A stretch of 13,181 nucleotides of DNA from Fibrobacterota bacterium (GTDB lineage Bacteria; Fibrobacterota; Chitinivibrionia; Chitinivibrionales; Chitinispirillaceae), in the NCBI GenBank assembly GCA_023412475.1, contig JAEYNR010000071.1, positions 1 to 13,181 of the forward strand. Direction: 5' to 3'. Both the position numbers and the translations under genes were made by a program. How positions within the stretch are numbered: the first letter of the stretch is position 1; the number at the start of each line of letters is the position of its first letter. The notes beneath the pieces are model-generated. The model was not told the origin of the DNA. It was given only the letters and a program-made list of their open reading frames with translations, and ran no database searches. Positions 1 to 6,660 of the stretch are shown here, in pieces.

Positions 1-7
1 AATTAAG

Positions 8-72
8 GATCGATAATATTTGTAGAGACGCCCGGCCGGGCGTCTGTACAAATATTATCGATCTTTTTTTTT
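8..72 (+). terminator. Long palindromic Rho-independent terminator
   Basis: Two 28-nt arms (8-35 and 36-63) are reverse complements with a single mismatch and abut at a CCCGGCCGGG centre. Nine T residues follow at 64-72. The outer stem is AT-rich (GATCGATAATATTTGT) and the inner part is a GC-rich palindrome around GACGCCCGGCCGGGCGTC. The stem plus T-run is the classic form of an intrinsic terminator, here reading rightward, so it probably ends a gene left of the window. The arms are much longer than termination requires and their base composition changes abruptly, which suggests a dispersed palindromic element nested in or recruited as the terminator. That last point is inference. Confidence 0.85.
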
Positions 73-441
73 ATTCGAATAAAGAATCCAATGTGATGAA
101 TGTTTGTGAAGAACCATTCCATTGGAATTTCTTATTCCTGTTTCCTGCTCCTGCTCTTGTTTCGAATTTCGTAATTCGTATTTCGTATTTATTCTCTCAA
201 TTTGACCCCAGGCTGAGTTCACATATAACCTGAGTCTGGTCATCAGTTTTCCGGGTTTAGTTCCCATGTCACCTTAGCCAGAGATGCTTTTCCCAAGCTG
301 AAGCTACTACTCATCTCAAGCTGATACGTTGTTATCTGTAGAACTCACCTATTCACTTTAGCCGAAATGTATAAATAGCGGCAGAAATTATATTTGAAAA
401 GTGCTACAAAGTGACAATAAATCACAGGGAGTCCGGAAGAA
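73..441. other. Non-coding region upstream of the reductase gene
   Basis: I see no convincing gene here. A 70-codon open frame on the minus strand (55-267) runs through the heptamer repeat and the terminator arm and has no ribosome binding site, so I treat it as spurious. TATAAA at 370-375 could be a -10 element, but there is no matching -35 at 16-18 nt. Just before the reductase start, GTGA-N7-TCAC (411-425) is a loose inverted repeat. A weak Shine-Dalgarno (GGAAG) lies about 5 nt before the ATG at 442. Confidence 0.6.
161..190. repeat. Tandem heptamer repeat TTCGWAW x4
   Basis: TTCG recurs with exact 7-nt spacing at 161, 168, 175 and 182, giving the units TTCGAAT, TTCGTAA, TTCGTAT and TTCGTAT. 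The repeat lies between the terminator and the reductase gene and is not in a credible coding frame. It looks like a short sequence repeat of the slippage-prone kind. Confidence 0.75.
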
Positions 442-1464
442 ATGGTTAAAGTCGATATCAATAATGGGAAACGGGTTCTGGAAGTAAATGAGGGAGAGAA
501 GCTTGTAGATGTACTTTCTGCGCAAGGAATTTACCTGCCTTCTGCTTGTGGAAGCAAAGGGAATTGCGGGTTATGCAAAATAAAAGTCATCGCCCCCCAA
601 ATCCCATTCACAGAATCTGAGTTTCAACGGATCACCGAAGAAGAAAGAAATAATGCGTTTCATTTAAGCTGTCAGATCTCATTGCAGAATGACATTTGTA
701 TAGAAATTCCGGAAGAATACCTTACATCCCAGGAGTACTCTGCAAAACTAACCTCCAAGCGATATTTAACATCCGATATCGTTGAGCTTACTCTTGAACT
801 TATCTCTCCCGCCACAATCTCTTTTAATCCAGGGCAATATATATTGATCAAAGTTCCACCGCATGAGGGTAGAAAAACTTTCATGCGCCCCTTTTCAATC
901 GCTTCTTCAAGTGCAGATACTTCCTTTATTGAGTTAAACATAAGGCGAAATCCTGAAGGAATCTGTTCTTCGTGGATATTTGATGAGCTTAAAGAGGGGG
1001 AGGTAGTCAATTTTATTGGACCCAAGGGGAAATTCTATATGCGTAACACAGAGCGTCCTATGCTTTTTATTGCTGGTGGCAGCGGGATGGCACCTGTGAG
1101 ATCGATTTTAAAGACCATGAATCATTTTAAGATAAATCGAAAGGCAATATATCTCTTTGGCGCTCTAGCTCATAAAGACTTGTTTTATCTTGACGAAATG
1201 GAAAAGCTGGAAAAAGAGATGAGTGATTTTAAGTTCATCCCCGCCTTATCAAACGAACCTGAGGGGAGTGCCTGGCAGGGTGAAAGAGGGCTTATTCCCG
1301 AAGTAGCAGAAAGGTATCTGACCGGTGATGTATCTGAATATGAGGCTTATCTGTGTGGCAAACCGGCAATGATCCAGTCATGCGTTTCTATTTTAACTAC
1401 AAAAAATATACCTGCGGAGAGAACGTATTTTGATTTGTTTAATGTGGCAAAGGCACCAAAATAG
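442..1464 (+). CDS. Soluble NqrF-like [2Fe-2S]/FAD NAD(P)H reductase
   Basis: This 340-residue protein probably moves electrons from NAD(P)H through FAD to a [2Fe-2S] cluster and on to an unknown acceptor. The N-terminal ferredoxin domain (about 1-90) has Cys36, Cys42, Cys45 and Cys77. The spacing CX5CX2CX31C is the one I recall for NqrF, the NADH-oxidising subunit of Na+-translocating NADH:quinone reductase. A ferredoxin-reductase FAD domain follows with RPFS at 149-152, then an NAD-binding domain with GGSGMAP at 212-218 and CGKPAM at 305-310. NqrF normally begins with a membrane helix, giving a first cluster cysteine near residue 70. Here the cluster starts at residue 36 and no helix is present, so the enzyme should be cytosolic. 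No nqrA-E genes are in view. Alternatives are an oxygenase-type reductase or an AscD-like reductase. The family is clear; the partner is not. Confidence 0.85.
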   Translation: MVKVDINNGKRVLEVNEGEKLVDVLSAQGIYLPSACGSKGNCGLCKIKVIAPQIPFTESEFQRITEEERNNAFHLSCQISLQNDICIEIPEEYLTSQEYSAKLTSKRYLTSDIVELTLELISPATISFNPGQYILIKVPPHEGRKTFMRPFSIASSSADTSFIELNIRRNPEGICSSWIFDELKEGEVVNFIGPKGKFYMRNTERPMLFIAGGSGMAPVRSILKTMNHFKINRKAIYLFGALAHKDLFYLDEMEKLEKEMSDFKFIPALSNEPEGSAWQGERGLIPEVAERYLTGDVSEYEAYLCGKPAMIQSCVSILTTKNIPAERTYFDLFNVAKAPK

Positions 1465-1484
1465 CTAGTGCTGATAAGCATAAT

Positions 1485-1517
1485 CCTTCTTTTGTTAAAC
1501 AATAAAGAAGGAAAATG
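1485..1517 (+). terminator. Possible terminator of the reductase gene
   Basis: CCTTCTTT (1485-1492) and AAAGAAGG (1504-1511) form a perfect 8-bp stem with an 11-nt loop, 20 nt after the reductase stop codon. The following sequence has only a weak, displaced T-run (AAAATGATTTTT). Position and stem fit a terminator, but the tract is imperfect. Confidence 0.45.
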
Positions 1518-1554
1518 ATTTTTAAAGAGTACAGAGCGCGTTGTTTTGCAGGGG

Positions 1555-1767
1555 CTAAATCTCTATGATGCTTCCTGATAAGGTGTTTTTATCAAAAAAA
1601 TCATCTTTGAAATAATAAAACCCCTGCTCATCATTGGAATAAAACTCGCTTGCCTCTTCAGTGAAAAAATTACGCAATGCGGTTTCCTTATTTTCACCTT
1701 CCTGAATTTTGTGTCGAAGTTGTGCAGATTCGGATGGCGCGATGAAAGCGATAGCGTATTTGGGCAT
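1555..1767 (-). CDS. Small hypothetical protein (70 aa)
   Basis: I do not recognise this protein and propose no function. It is likely real: AGGAG (1774-1778) sits 6 nt before the ATG, and the composition is that of a small soluble globular protein, without low-complexity runs. It starts MPKYAIAFIA, has a charged central part (residues about 20-40), an aromatic stretch FYYFKDDFF near residues 50-58, and ends GSIIEI. There is no signal peptide, membrane segment or cysteine. It is convergent with the reductase gene and divergent from dacB, so it is probably transcribed alone. Confidence 0.65.
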   Translation of the reverse strand: MPKYAIAFIAPSESAQLRHKIQEGENKETALRNFFTEEASEFYSNDEQGFYYFKDDFFDKNTLSGSIIEI

Positions 1768-1886
1768 ACTGTACTCCTAAAATGTTAGAAAAGAATGGAC
1801 ATATTGCTATTTTTATGTTTCTTTTAAAATAGGTTTTTGAAACATATATGGAAAACAAAAATAGTCGAAATAACAGGAGGAGATTG

Positions 1887-3356
1887 ATGAATCGGCCAGT
1901 TGTTGTAATTTTTGCCTGTATATCGGTTATTGTGAATAGCTGGGCAGCAGACTTGGATATTCAGAAAGAAATCCAGAACTATCTCAATGCCAAAAAATAT
2001 GAGGGTCGGGGCATTGGAGTTGTTTTTAAAGATGTGCAGGAACAGAAAGAATTGGTATCGATAAACGGTTCAGAAATGTTGAATCCTGCCTCAGTTACCA
2101 AGCTGGTCACTGGTGCAGCAGCATTTGAGCTTCTGGGTACTAGTTACCAATTTTCTACCCGTGTATTTGTAGATGGTACATTTGACAGTGATTCGGGAAT
2201 TGTTAAGGGAAACCTCTGCTTTTATGGGGGAGGTGATCCGGGGTTAACTGCTGAACGGCTCTGGCTTTTCGCGCAGCACCTTTATCATCTTGGAATTCGT
2301 GAAATAAAAGGCGATCTGTTATTTGATGATTCTTTTTTTGATTCGGTGACTGTAGGGCCTGGCTTTGATGATGATAGTAGCAGCAGAGCTTATCTGCCAT
2401 TAATTGGTGCGCTTTCTTCAAGTTTTAATTCAATAGCGATTCATCATCGCACTGGTACTGTTGTGGGAGCTCCGGTATATATAGATGTTTTTCCAAAAAT
2501 CTCCGGTTTAAAAGTTGTCTCCACAGCAAAAACAGTTGAAACTGGAAAAAGTGGAAATATCGATATAAAAACAATTGGCACTGATCTGGGTACCAGTATT
2601 ATGATAAAAGGTGGAATGGCTCTGGATGATTCACCACGTTATACTTATCGCAAGGTATGGCAAACCTGGGAAACATTTGGTGGCGCAATAATGGCCCAAC
2701 TAAATGAAATTGGGATAAAAGTTTCGGGCAAGATGGGCAACACCCAACTTCCTGACAGTCTTATTTCAAAAAAGGCTCTTTACCAATTTAGTTCAGAACC
2801 GCTTTCAGCCTATGTGGGTGCAATGTTTAAGTATTCCAACAATTTTTCTTCAGAGATGATTTACAAAACCCTTTCAGCAACTAAAGGGCAGCCAGGTTCC
2901 TGGCCTCGCTCATCATCGGTAATAGCTGACTGGTGGAAACAAAACAAGTTATCTGGTGAACTGCAGTTTCAAAACGGTTCCGGCTTAGGAGATGTAAACC
3001 GTATCAGCGCTGAACAGATTGTATCCCTGTTATCTCATGTCTGGAATCAGAAATCTTATTTGCCTGAATATATCAGTGCATTGTCAATATCGGCAGTCGA
3101 TGGCACACTTAAGTCAAGGTTCAGGAGATCTCAACTCCAGGGAATTGTAAGGGGGAAAACAGGAACACTTAATTCTCTTAAAGTAAGTTCCCTTGCCGGA
3201 TTTCTGCTTAAACCTGGAAAGACTTATGCTTTTGCTATAATCTGCAATAATGTCGGAAGTGGGCAGTATGATAACTGGATGGTCCAGGAGGGGATTCTTG
3301 AAGAATTTAATAAATGTATTTCTGATTCTTCAATGCATTCAAAGGGTAAGCTTTAA
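1887..3356 (+). CDS. dacB: D-alanyl-D-alanine carboxypeptidase, PBP4 family
   Basis: This periplasmic serine enzyme removes the terminal D-Ala from peptidoglycan stem peptides and, in the PBP4 family, also cleaves DD-crosslinks. I chose the ATG at 1887, giving 489 residues, because AGGAGGAG (1875-1882) lies just upstream and the protein then begins with a typical signal peptide: MNR, a hydrophobic core, then NSWAA with cleavage near residue 21. An in-frame ATG at 1848 has no ribosome binding site and would place 13 charged residues before the signal. The three penicillin-binding motifs are present: SVTK (69-72, nucleophile Ser69), SNN (317-319) and KTG (424-426). NGSGLGDVNR, starting near 363, is also typical of PBP4. 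The long gap between SVTK and SNN matches the inserted domains of PBP4, and the length is close to E. coli DacB (477). I see no clear promoter in the 119-bp divergent gap and no clear terminator. Confidence 0.95.
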   Translation: MNRPVVVIFACISVIVNSWAADLDIQKEIQNYLNAKKYEGRGIGVVFKDVQEQKELVSINGSEMLNPASVTKLVTGAAAFELLGTSYQFSTRVFVDGTFDSDSGIVKGNLCFYGGGDPGLTAERLWLFAQHLYHLGIREIKGDLLFDDSFFDSVTVGPGFDDDSSSRAYLPLIGALSSSFNSIAIHHRTGTVVGAPVYIDVFPKISGLKVVSTAKTVETGKSGNIDIKTIGTDLGTSIMIKGGMALDDSPRYTYRKVWQTWETFGGAIMAQLNEIGIKVSGKMGNTQLPDSLISKKALYQFSSEPLSAYVGAMFKYSNNFSSEMIYKTLSATKGQPGSWPRSSSVIADWWKQNKLSGELQFQNGSGLGDVNRISAEQIVSLLSHVWNQKSYLPEYISALSISAVDGTLKSRFRRSQLQGIVRGKTGTLNSLKVSSLAGFLLKPGKTYAFAIICNNVGSGQYDNWMVQEGILEEFNKCISDSSMHSKGKL

Positions 3357-3608
3357 TTTGTAACCAAAGTAGCTTTTAACTGCCGATTCTTCGTTTAGAT
3401 ATTTTTAGTAACTACTCAGCTCTTTAATCGGTAGGTAGGTAGTTACGCGAAACACCAAAGTAATTGCTACAAACAATAAGCACGGAATTCAAAAACTGAA
3501 ATCCGGGCATAAGAACAGTAAGTGGATAAAGAACCCACTAGAAAACTTTAGTTACTTTAAACGCTCTTATTTCTGTTTAAAAATTAGGATTTGTACTTCG
3601 AAATTTGC
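3357..3608. other. Intergenic region made largely of repeats
   Basis: This 252-bp gap lies between the convergent dacB and thioesterase genes. It contains the GTAACTAC/GTAGTTAC inverted repeat (3408-3446) and most of dispersed repeat copy A. No coding frame, tRNA or strong terminator is visible on either strand. Confidence 0.6.
3408..3446. repeat. Inverted repeat GTAACTAC/GTAGTTAC
   Basis: GTAACTAC at 3408-3415 and GTAGTTAC at 3439-3446 are perfect reverse complements 23 nt apart. The right arm is preceded by tandem GTAG units (from 3431). No T-run follows, so it is not an obvious terminator. Related motifs recur in other intergenic regions of the window. Confidence 0.6.
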
Positions 3609-3646
3609 TTAGGATTTAAGGGCTGGAATTTTCTTCTGTTTGGATG
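3481..3646. repeat. Dispersed intergenic repeat, copy A
   Basis: This segment aligns in the same orientation with 8266-8422. Conserved blocks include CACGG at the left edge, the 15-nt AAACTTTAGTTACTT (3543-3557), CTCTTAT, AAATTAGG, and a right-end 22-nt block at 3624-3645 that differs at one base from 8401-8422. The left half is more diverged, with indels. The right end overlaps the last codons of the thioesterase gene, so that gene's C-terminal tail is repeat-derived. No transposase-like coding is present. Confidence 0.65.
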
Positions 3647-4004
3647 TTCTCTTTGGGAGCACCTGCTTCTTATTTTTTTCGTTTATGCAGACAAAAGTTA
3701 CGTTTGTGGAAAAAACCATATGCTCCTCAGATTTATCTACTTCTTTGGCGAAAACTTTCGTAGTATAAGTCACCGATGTGCTCTTCTGAGATTTCCATTC
3801 GATATTGAAACGCAATATTGCTCCGCTGCAGACTGTTTTGGTAAAGGAGATGTTATCCATTGCACGTGTTACCAGAACACACCCGGGATATTCAAGTGCA
3901 GCAGCAAGCCAACTGTATTCATCAACCCATTTCAATAATTGTCCTCCAAAAAGGAAGTTATGATGATTAAGATGCTCAGGTCGTACAAAACAGTAATTGT
4001 TCAT
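3609..4004 (-). CDS. Acyl-CoA thioesterase, hotdog fold
   Basis: Predicted cytosolic acyl-CoA hydrolase of the YciA/BACH-like hotdog family, releasing CoA from acyl-CoA. The 131-residue length fits a single hotdog domain. The signature is near the start: LNHHNFLFGG (12-21) followed by LLKWVDE with Asp28, corresponding to the conserved Asn...GG...Asp pattern of these enzymes. A lysine-rich tail after about residue 108 follows the fold, and its last 11 residues or so are encoded by dispersed repeat copy A. GAGGA lies 10 nt before the ATG, slightly far but usable. A promoter with 17-nt spacing is visible at 4063-4091. The chain length of the substrate cannot be told from the sequence. Confidence 0.85.
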   Translation of the reverse strand: MNNYCFVRPEHLNHHNFLFGGQLLKWVDEYSWLAAALEYPGCVLVTRAMDNISFTKTVCSGAILRFNIEWKSQKSTSVTYTTKVFAKEVDKSEEHMVFSTNVTFVCINEKNKKQVLPKRTSKQKKIPALKS

Positions 4005-4062
4005 GAATTGGATGTCCTCAGGTTAAAATAGAAAAGAGCTTAAAAATAAGATCATCGGTTTG

Positions 4063-4091
4063 ATCATAGCAATATCATAAATATTTTGTAA
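4063..4091 (-). promoter_or_regulatory. Promoter of the thioesterase gene
   Basis: Read on the minus strand, TTACAA (4086-4091) and TATGAT (4063-4068) are separated by exactly 17 nt, a good sigma-70 arrangement. Transcription would start near 4056, giving a leader of about 50 nt. A small inverted repeat GATCA/TGATC (4050-4065) overlaps the -10 and start site and could be an operator, but it is short. Confidence 0.5.
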
Positions 4092-4224
4092 CTTCCAGGT
4101 TTTTCATGTTCTTTGTTTAGATATTATTTTTGATTCTTCTGAGTAGCTATTATTTCATTGAGATATATTCTACAATCTTTTCTGATTGGATAGCTTAGTT
4201 AAGTAGTTACTATATTTTTATTTG

Positions 4225-4253
4225 TTGCTTACAGGTTCTATTTTATATATAAT
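4225..4253 (+). promoter_or_regulatory. Promoter of the SLOG-like gene
   Basis: TTGCTT (4225-4230), a 17-nt spacer, and a consensus TATAAT (4248-4253). Transcription would begin near 4260, leaving an untranslated leader of about 125 nt before the ATG at 4387. I see no riboswitch motif or strong hairpin in the leader. This promoter diverges from the thioesterase promoter about 130 bp away. Confidence 0.65.
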
Positions 4254-4386
4254 CGGACTGATTATCACTACCTGCTTTAAGCGTTAGGGTGTTCGGTGTA
4301 ATAGCATCCGTTTTTATCAAACCGCTTTCTATGGTGATGAATCCTCTGATTAAGATTATATCAATATCAATATAGAAGGGGTGGAT

Positions 4387-4938
4387 ATGCTAAAACCATC
4401 AGAATGTACTTTGTATAGCGGCGGTCATGCTGGGGCTGAGTCGTTTTTTGGGGAATGCGCGCAGCGCTGGGGGGTAAATGAGATTACATTTTCTTATGAG
4501 GGGCATTTCATAAAGAGAGAGAAAAATGTTGTAATGCTCAGTGATGAGGAACTGCGTCGTGGTGATATCAGTATGGAGATGGTTTCCATGCATATGCATC
4601 GCCAGTATGCACATGCTGATGCAATAAAAAGAGTTCTTCAATCAATTTTTCATATGGTTAACAAAGGCAGTCAGATATTTGCTGTTGGAGTTATACAAAA
4701 TGATAACACTGTTAAGGGCGGTACCGGTTGGGGGATTGAACTGGGCAAATTTTTTAATCGTAATGTACATGTTTTCGATAAAGAGCGAAATCTATGGTTT
4801 ACCTGGAAACAAAATGAATGGGTAGAGGATATTCCGGTTGTTAATGAGAGTACTTTTTGCGGTACTGGTACCCGTGAGTTAACAGATGAAAGCAAAAAGG
4901 CTATTGAAGAGCTTTTTTCACGCACCTTTGAAAGTTAA
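4387..4938 (+). CDS. SLOG/Rossmann-like putative nucleotide-binding protein
   Basis: Function unknown. The 183-residue protein has features of the SLOG superfamily, a Rossmann-like group including LOG, DprA and YspA-type domains that binds nucleotides or nucleotide-derived ligands. Visible motifs are a glycine-rich SGGHAGAE at 11-18, FAVG at 98-101, GGTGWGIELGK at 111-121 followed by VHVFD (127-131), then aromatic WFTW (137-140) and FCGTGTREL at 157-165. No signal peptide or membrane segment is present, so it should be cytosolic. I chose the ATG at 4387 because AAGGGG (4376-4381) sits 5 nt upstream; the in-frame GTG at 4381 would overlap that site. It is a single gene with its own promoter and terminator. 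The superfamily call rests on motif recall and could be wrong; that it is a real gene is nearly certain. Confidence 0.75.
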   Translation: MLKPSECTLYSGGHAGAESFFGECAQRWGVNEITFSYEGHFIKREKNVVMLSDEELRRGDISMEMVSMHMHRQYAHADAIKRVLQSIFHMVNKGSQIFAVGVIQNDNTVKGGTGWGIELGKFFNRNVHVFDKERNLWFTWKQNEWVEDIPVVNESTFCGTGTRELTDESKKAIEELFSRTFES

Positions 4939-4979
4939 GTCAACAAAATGCAACGATGCAGTCTCGTTTAGAGCGATAA

Positions 4980-5011
4980 AAAAGGCTCTTTCCCTAAAAG
5001 AAGAGCCTTTT
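4980..5011. terminator. Bidirectional terminator between the SLOG-like gene and gdhA
   Basis: AAAAGGCTCTT (4980-4990) and AAGAGCCTTTT (5001-5011) form a perfect 11-bp stem with a 10-nt loop. T-rich sequence follows on the plus strand (TTTTATTAT) and on the minus strand (TTTTTTATC). It lies between two convergent genes, 42 nt after the stop codon on the left and 84 nt after the gdhA stop codon on the right, so it probably serves both. Confidence 0.85.
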
Positions 5012-5094
5012 ATTATAGTCGTGAAACTTCAGTTAATTGCTCCGCGAGACCAGACTGGAATTATTGTTTGTTATGCAATCGGTTCCGGTCTTTT

Positions 5095-6459
5095 TTATAA
5101 AACACCCTGAGCTAGCATTGCATCTGCGACCTTTAAGAACCCACCGATGTTTGCTCCTTTGACATAGTTTATAAATCCGGAATCTTCCTTTCCATATTTA
5201 ACGCATGTGTTGTGGACCTCGATCATTATCTTATTCAAACGATTCTCCACTTCATCACTGGTCCATGGCAGGCGCATCGAGTTCTGGGTCATCTCCAGTC
5301 CGGAGACAGCAACTCCGCCTGCATTTGCGGCTTTTCCTGGTCCAAATAGTATTCCTGCATTGATAAAGACTTCAATTGCTTCGGGAGTTGAAGGCATATT
5401 TGCACCCTCGCTGATTGCAATGCATCCATTGTTAATGAGCATTTTTGCATCTTCACCGCTGATCTCATTCTGAGTGGCACAAGGCAGAGCAATGTCACAA
5501 GGAATTTTCCAGGGCCGTTCGTTGGGGACATATTCAGACTTGAAATTCGCAGCATACTCACCGATTCTGCCGCGTTTCTGATTTTTCAGCATGATAATGA
5601 AAGCAAGTTTTTCCTCGTTTATACCCTCCGGGTCATAAATAAAGCCATCAGAATCGGACATGGTTACTACTTTTCCGCCAAGCTGGATAATTTTTTGTGC
5701 TGCGTATTGGGCCACATTTCCGGAACCACTGATTGAAACAGTTTTGCCTTTAACGCTCATCTGACGGGTTGCAAGCATCTCTTCAACAAAGAATGTGCAT
5801 CCATAACCTGTTGCTTCCGGTCGAATCAGGCTTCCACCCCAGGGGATGCCTTTCCCGGTTAGTACACCCGTAAATTCATTGCAAATTCTTTTATACTGCC
5901 CGAATAAATATCCGATTTCACGACTGCCCACTCCGATATCTCCAGCAGGTATGTCTGTGTCCGGTCCAATATGTCGAAACAGTTCAGTCATAAAGCTTTG
6001 GCAAAAGTGCATTATTTCATTGTCCGATTTTCCTTTCGGATCAAAATCCGACCCACCTTTTCCACCGCCTATTGGCAAAGTGGTGAGACTGTTTTTAAAA
6101 ACTTGTTCAAAAGCCAGAAACTTCAGAATACCAAGATTCACAGTGGGATGAAATCTCAAACCACCTTTATAGGGTCCAATGGCACTATTCATCTGAATTC
6201 TATATCCACGATTTACTCTGATCTGGCCTTTATCATCCACCCAGGCAACTCTGAACATAACTACTCTTTCAGGCTCAACAATGCGTTCGAGTATCTGAGC
6301 CTTTTTATACTGAGAGTTTTCCTCAATAAAAGGGATAAGACTCTCTGCCACTTCCTGAACTGCTTGATGAAACTCATGCTCACCGTGGTTTTTAGCTATT
6401 ACTCTGGCCATGAATTCATTTAGTTGTACTTCCAGCACACCGCTTAGATTGCTGCTCAT
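5095..6459 (-). CDS. gdhA: NADP-type glutamate dehydrogenase
   Basis: Catalyses reversible reductive amination of 2-oxoglutarate with ammonium to glutamate; as a hexameric GdhA-type enzyme it most likely uses NADPH for assimilation. The 454 residues match E. coli GdhA (447). Substrate-site motifs are GPYKGGLRFHP (95-105, Lys98) and LPIGGGKGGSDFDPKG (128-143, catalytic Lys134), with PAGDIGVGSRE (171-181) holding catalytic Asp174. RPEATGYG is at 213-220. The coenzyme domain has GSGNVA at 245-250, followed by SDSDGFI. The ending NYVKGANIGGFLKVADAMLAQGVL is typical. NADP preference is inferred from overall type, not proven. The ribosome site is weak (GCAGG about 9 nt before the ATG). A promoter with an overlapping palindrome lies upstream. 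Confidence 0.97.
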   Translation of the reverse strand: MSSNLSGVLEVQLNEFMARVIAKNHGEHEFHQAVQEVAESLIPFIEENSQYKKAQILERIVEPERVVMFRVAWVDDKGQIRVNRGYRIQMNSAIGPYKGGLRFHPTVNLGILKFLAFEQVFKNSLTTLPIGGGKGGSDFDPKGKSDNEIMHFCQSFMTELFRHIGPDTDIPAGDIGVGSREIGYLFGQYKRICNEFTGVLTGKGIPWGGSLIRPEATGYGCTFFVEEMLATRQMSVKGKTVSISGSGNVAQYAAQKIIQLGGKVVTMSDSDGFIYDPEGINEEKLAFIIMLKNQKRGRIGEYAANFKSEYVPNERPWKIPCDIALPCATQNEISGEDAKMLINNGCIAISEGANMPSTPEAIEVFINAGILFGPGKAANAGGVAVSGLEMTQNSMRLPWTSDEVENRLNKIMIEVHNTCVKYGKEDSGFINYVKGANIGGFLKVADAMLAQGVL

Positions 6460-6535
6460 TTTAAAGGACCTGCCTTTTTGGGTTTGTTTGTATAGATGTT
6501 ATCGATGAAAAAAATAATTCCAAGAAAAGATGCTT

Positions 6536-6564
6536 ACTATAAATTGTTGCCAAAATACGTGGAA
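6536..6564 (-). promoter_or_regulatory. Candidate gdhA promoter
   Basis: On the minus strand, TTCCAC (6559-6564) and TATAGT (6536-6541) are 17 nt apart, a fair sigma-70 match. Transcription would begin near 6529, giving a leader of about 70 nt. The -35 lies inside the palindrome at 6552-6574. Confidence 0.4.
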
Positions 6565-6574
6565 CACGTATTTT
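6552..6574. promoter_or_regulatory. Palindrome over the gdhA promoter, possible operator
   Basis: AAAATACGTG (6552-6561), spacer GAA, and CACGTATTTT (6565-6574) form a perfect 10-bp inverted repeat. It covers the predicted -35 of gdhA, a position typical of a repressor or activator site. It could instead be a short terminator for the gene at 6661-7740: a T-run follows on the plus strand, but only TTTT follows on the minus strand, which argues against that. A second small inverted repeat, CGGAAAATCCG (6579-6589), lies just upstream. Confidence 0.5.
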
Positions 6575-6660
6575 TTTACGGAAAATCCGCATTATGACAT
6601 CGTCGATTCGATTTTTTTAAATGAAAAAATGAGAAAAGGCACAAGATAACTTCAAGCATT

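Noticed and set aside
55..267. 70-codon minus-strand open frame
   Set aside because: It runs through the heptamer repeat and the terminator arm, is low in complexity (EQEQE, RNSK), and has no ribosome site.
411..425. CRP-like GTGA-N7-TCAC before the reductase gene
   Set aside because: CRP sites have a 6-nt spacer. This one has 7 and lies about 17 nt before the start codon, too close for activation.
1804..1830. TTGCTA/TAAAAT as a dacB promoter
   Set aside because: The spacer is 15 nt and the -10 is poor; not good enough to list.
3591..3938. 115-codon plus-strand frame opposite the thioesterase
   Set aside because: It is the antisense shadow of the hotdog domain, whose motifs are clear on the minus strand.
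5971..6423. 150-codon plus-strand frame opposite gdhA
   Set aside because: Antisense shadow of an unambiguous glutamate dehydrogenase.
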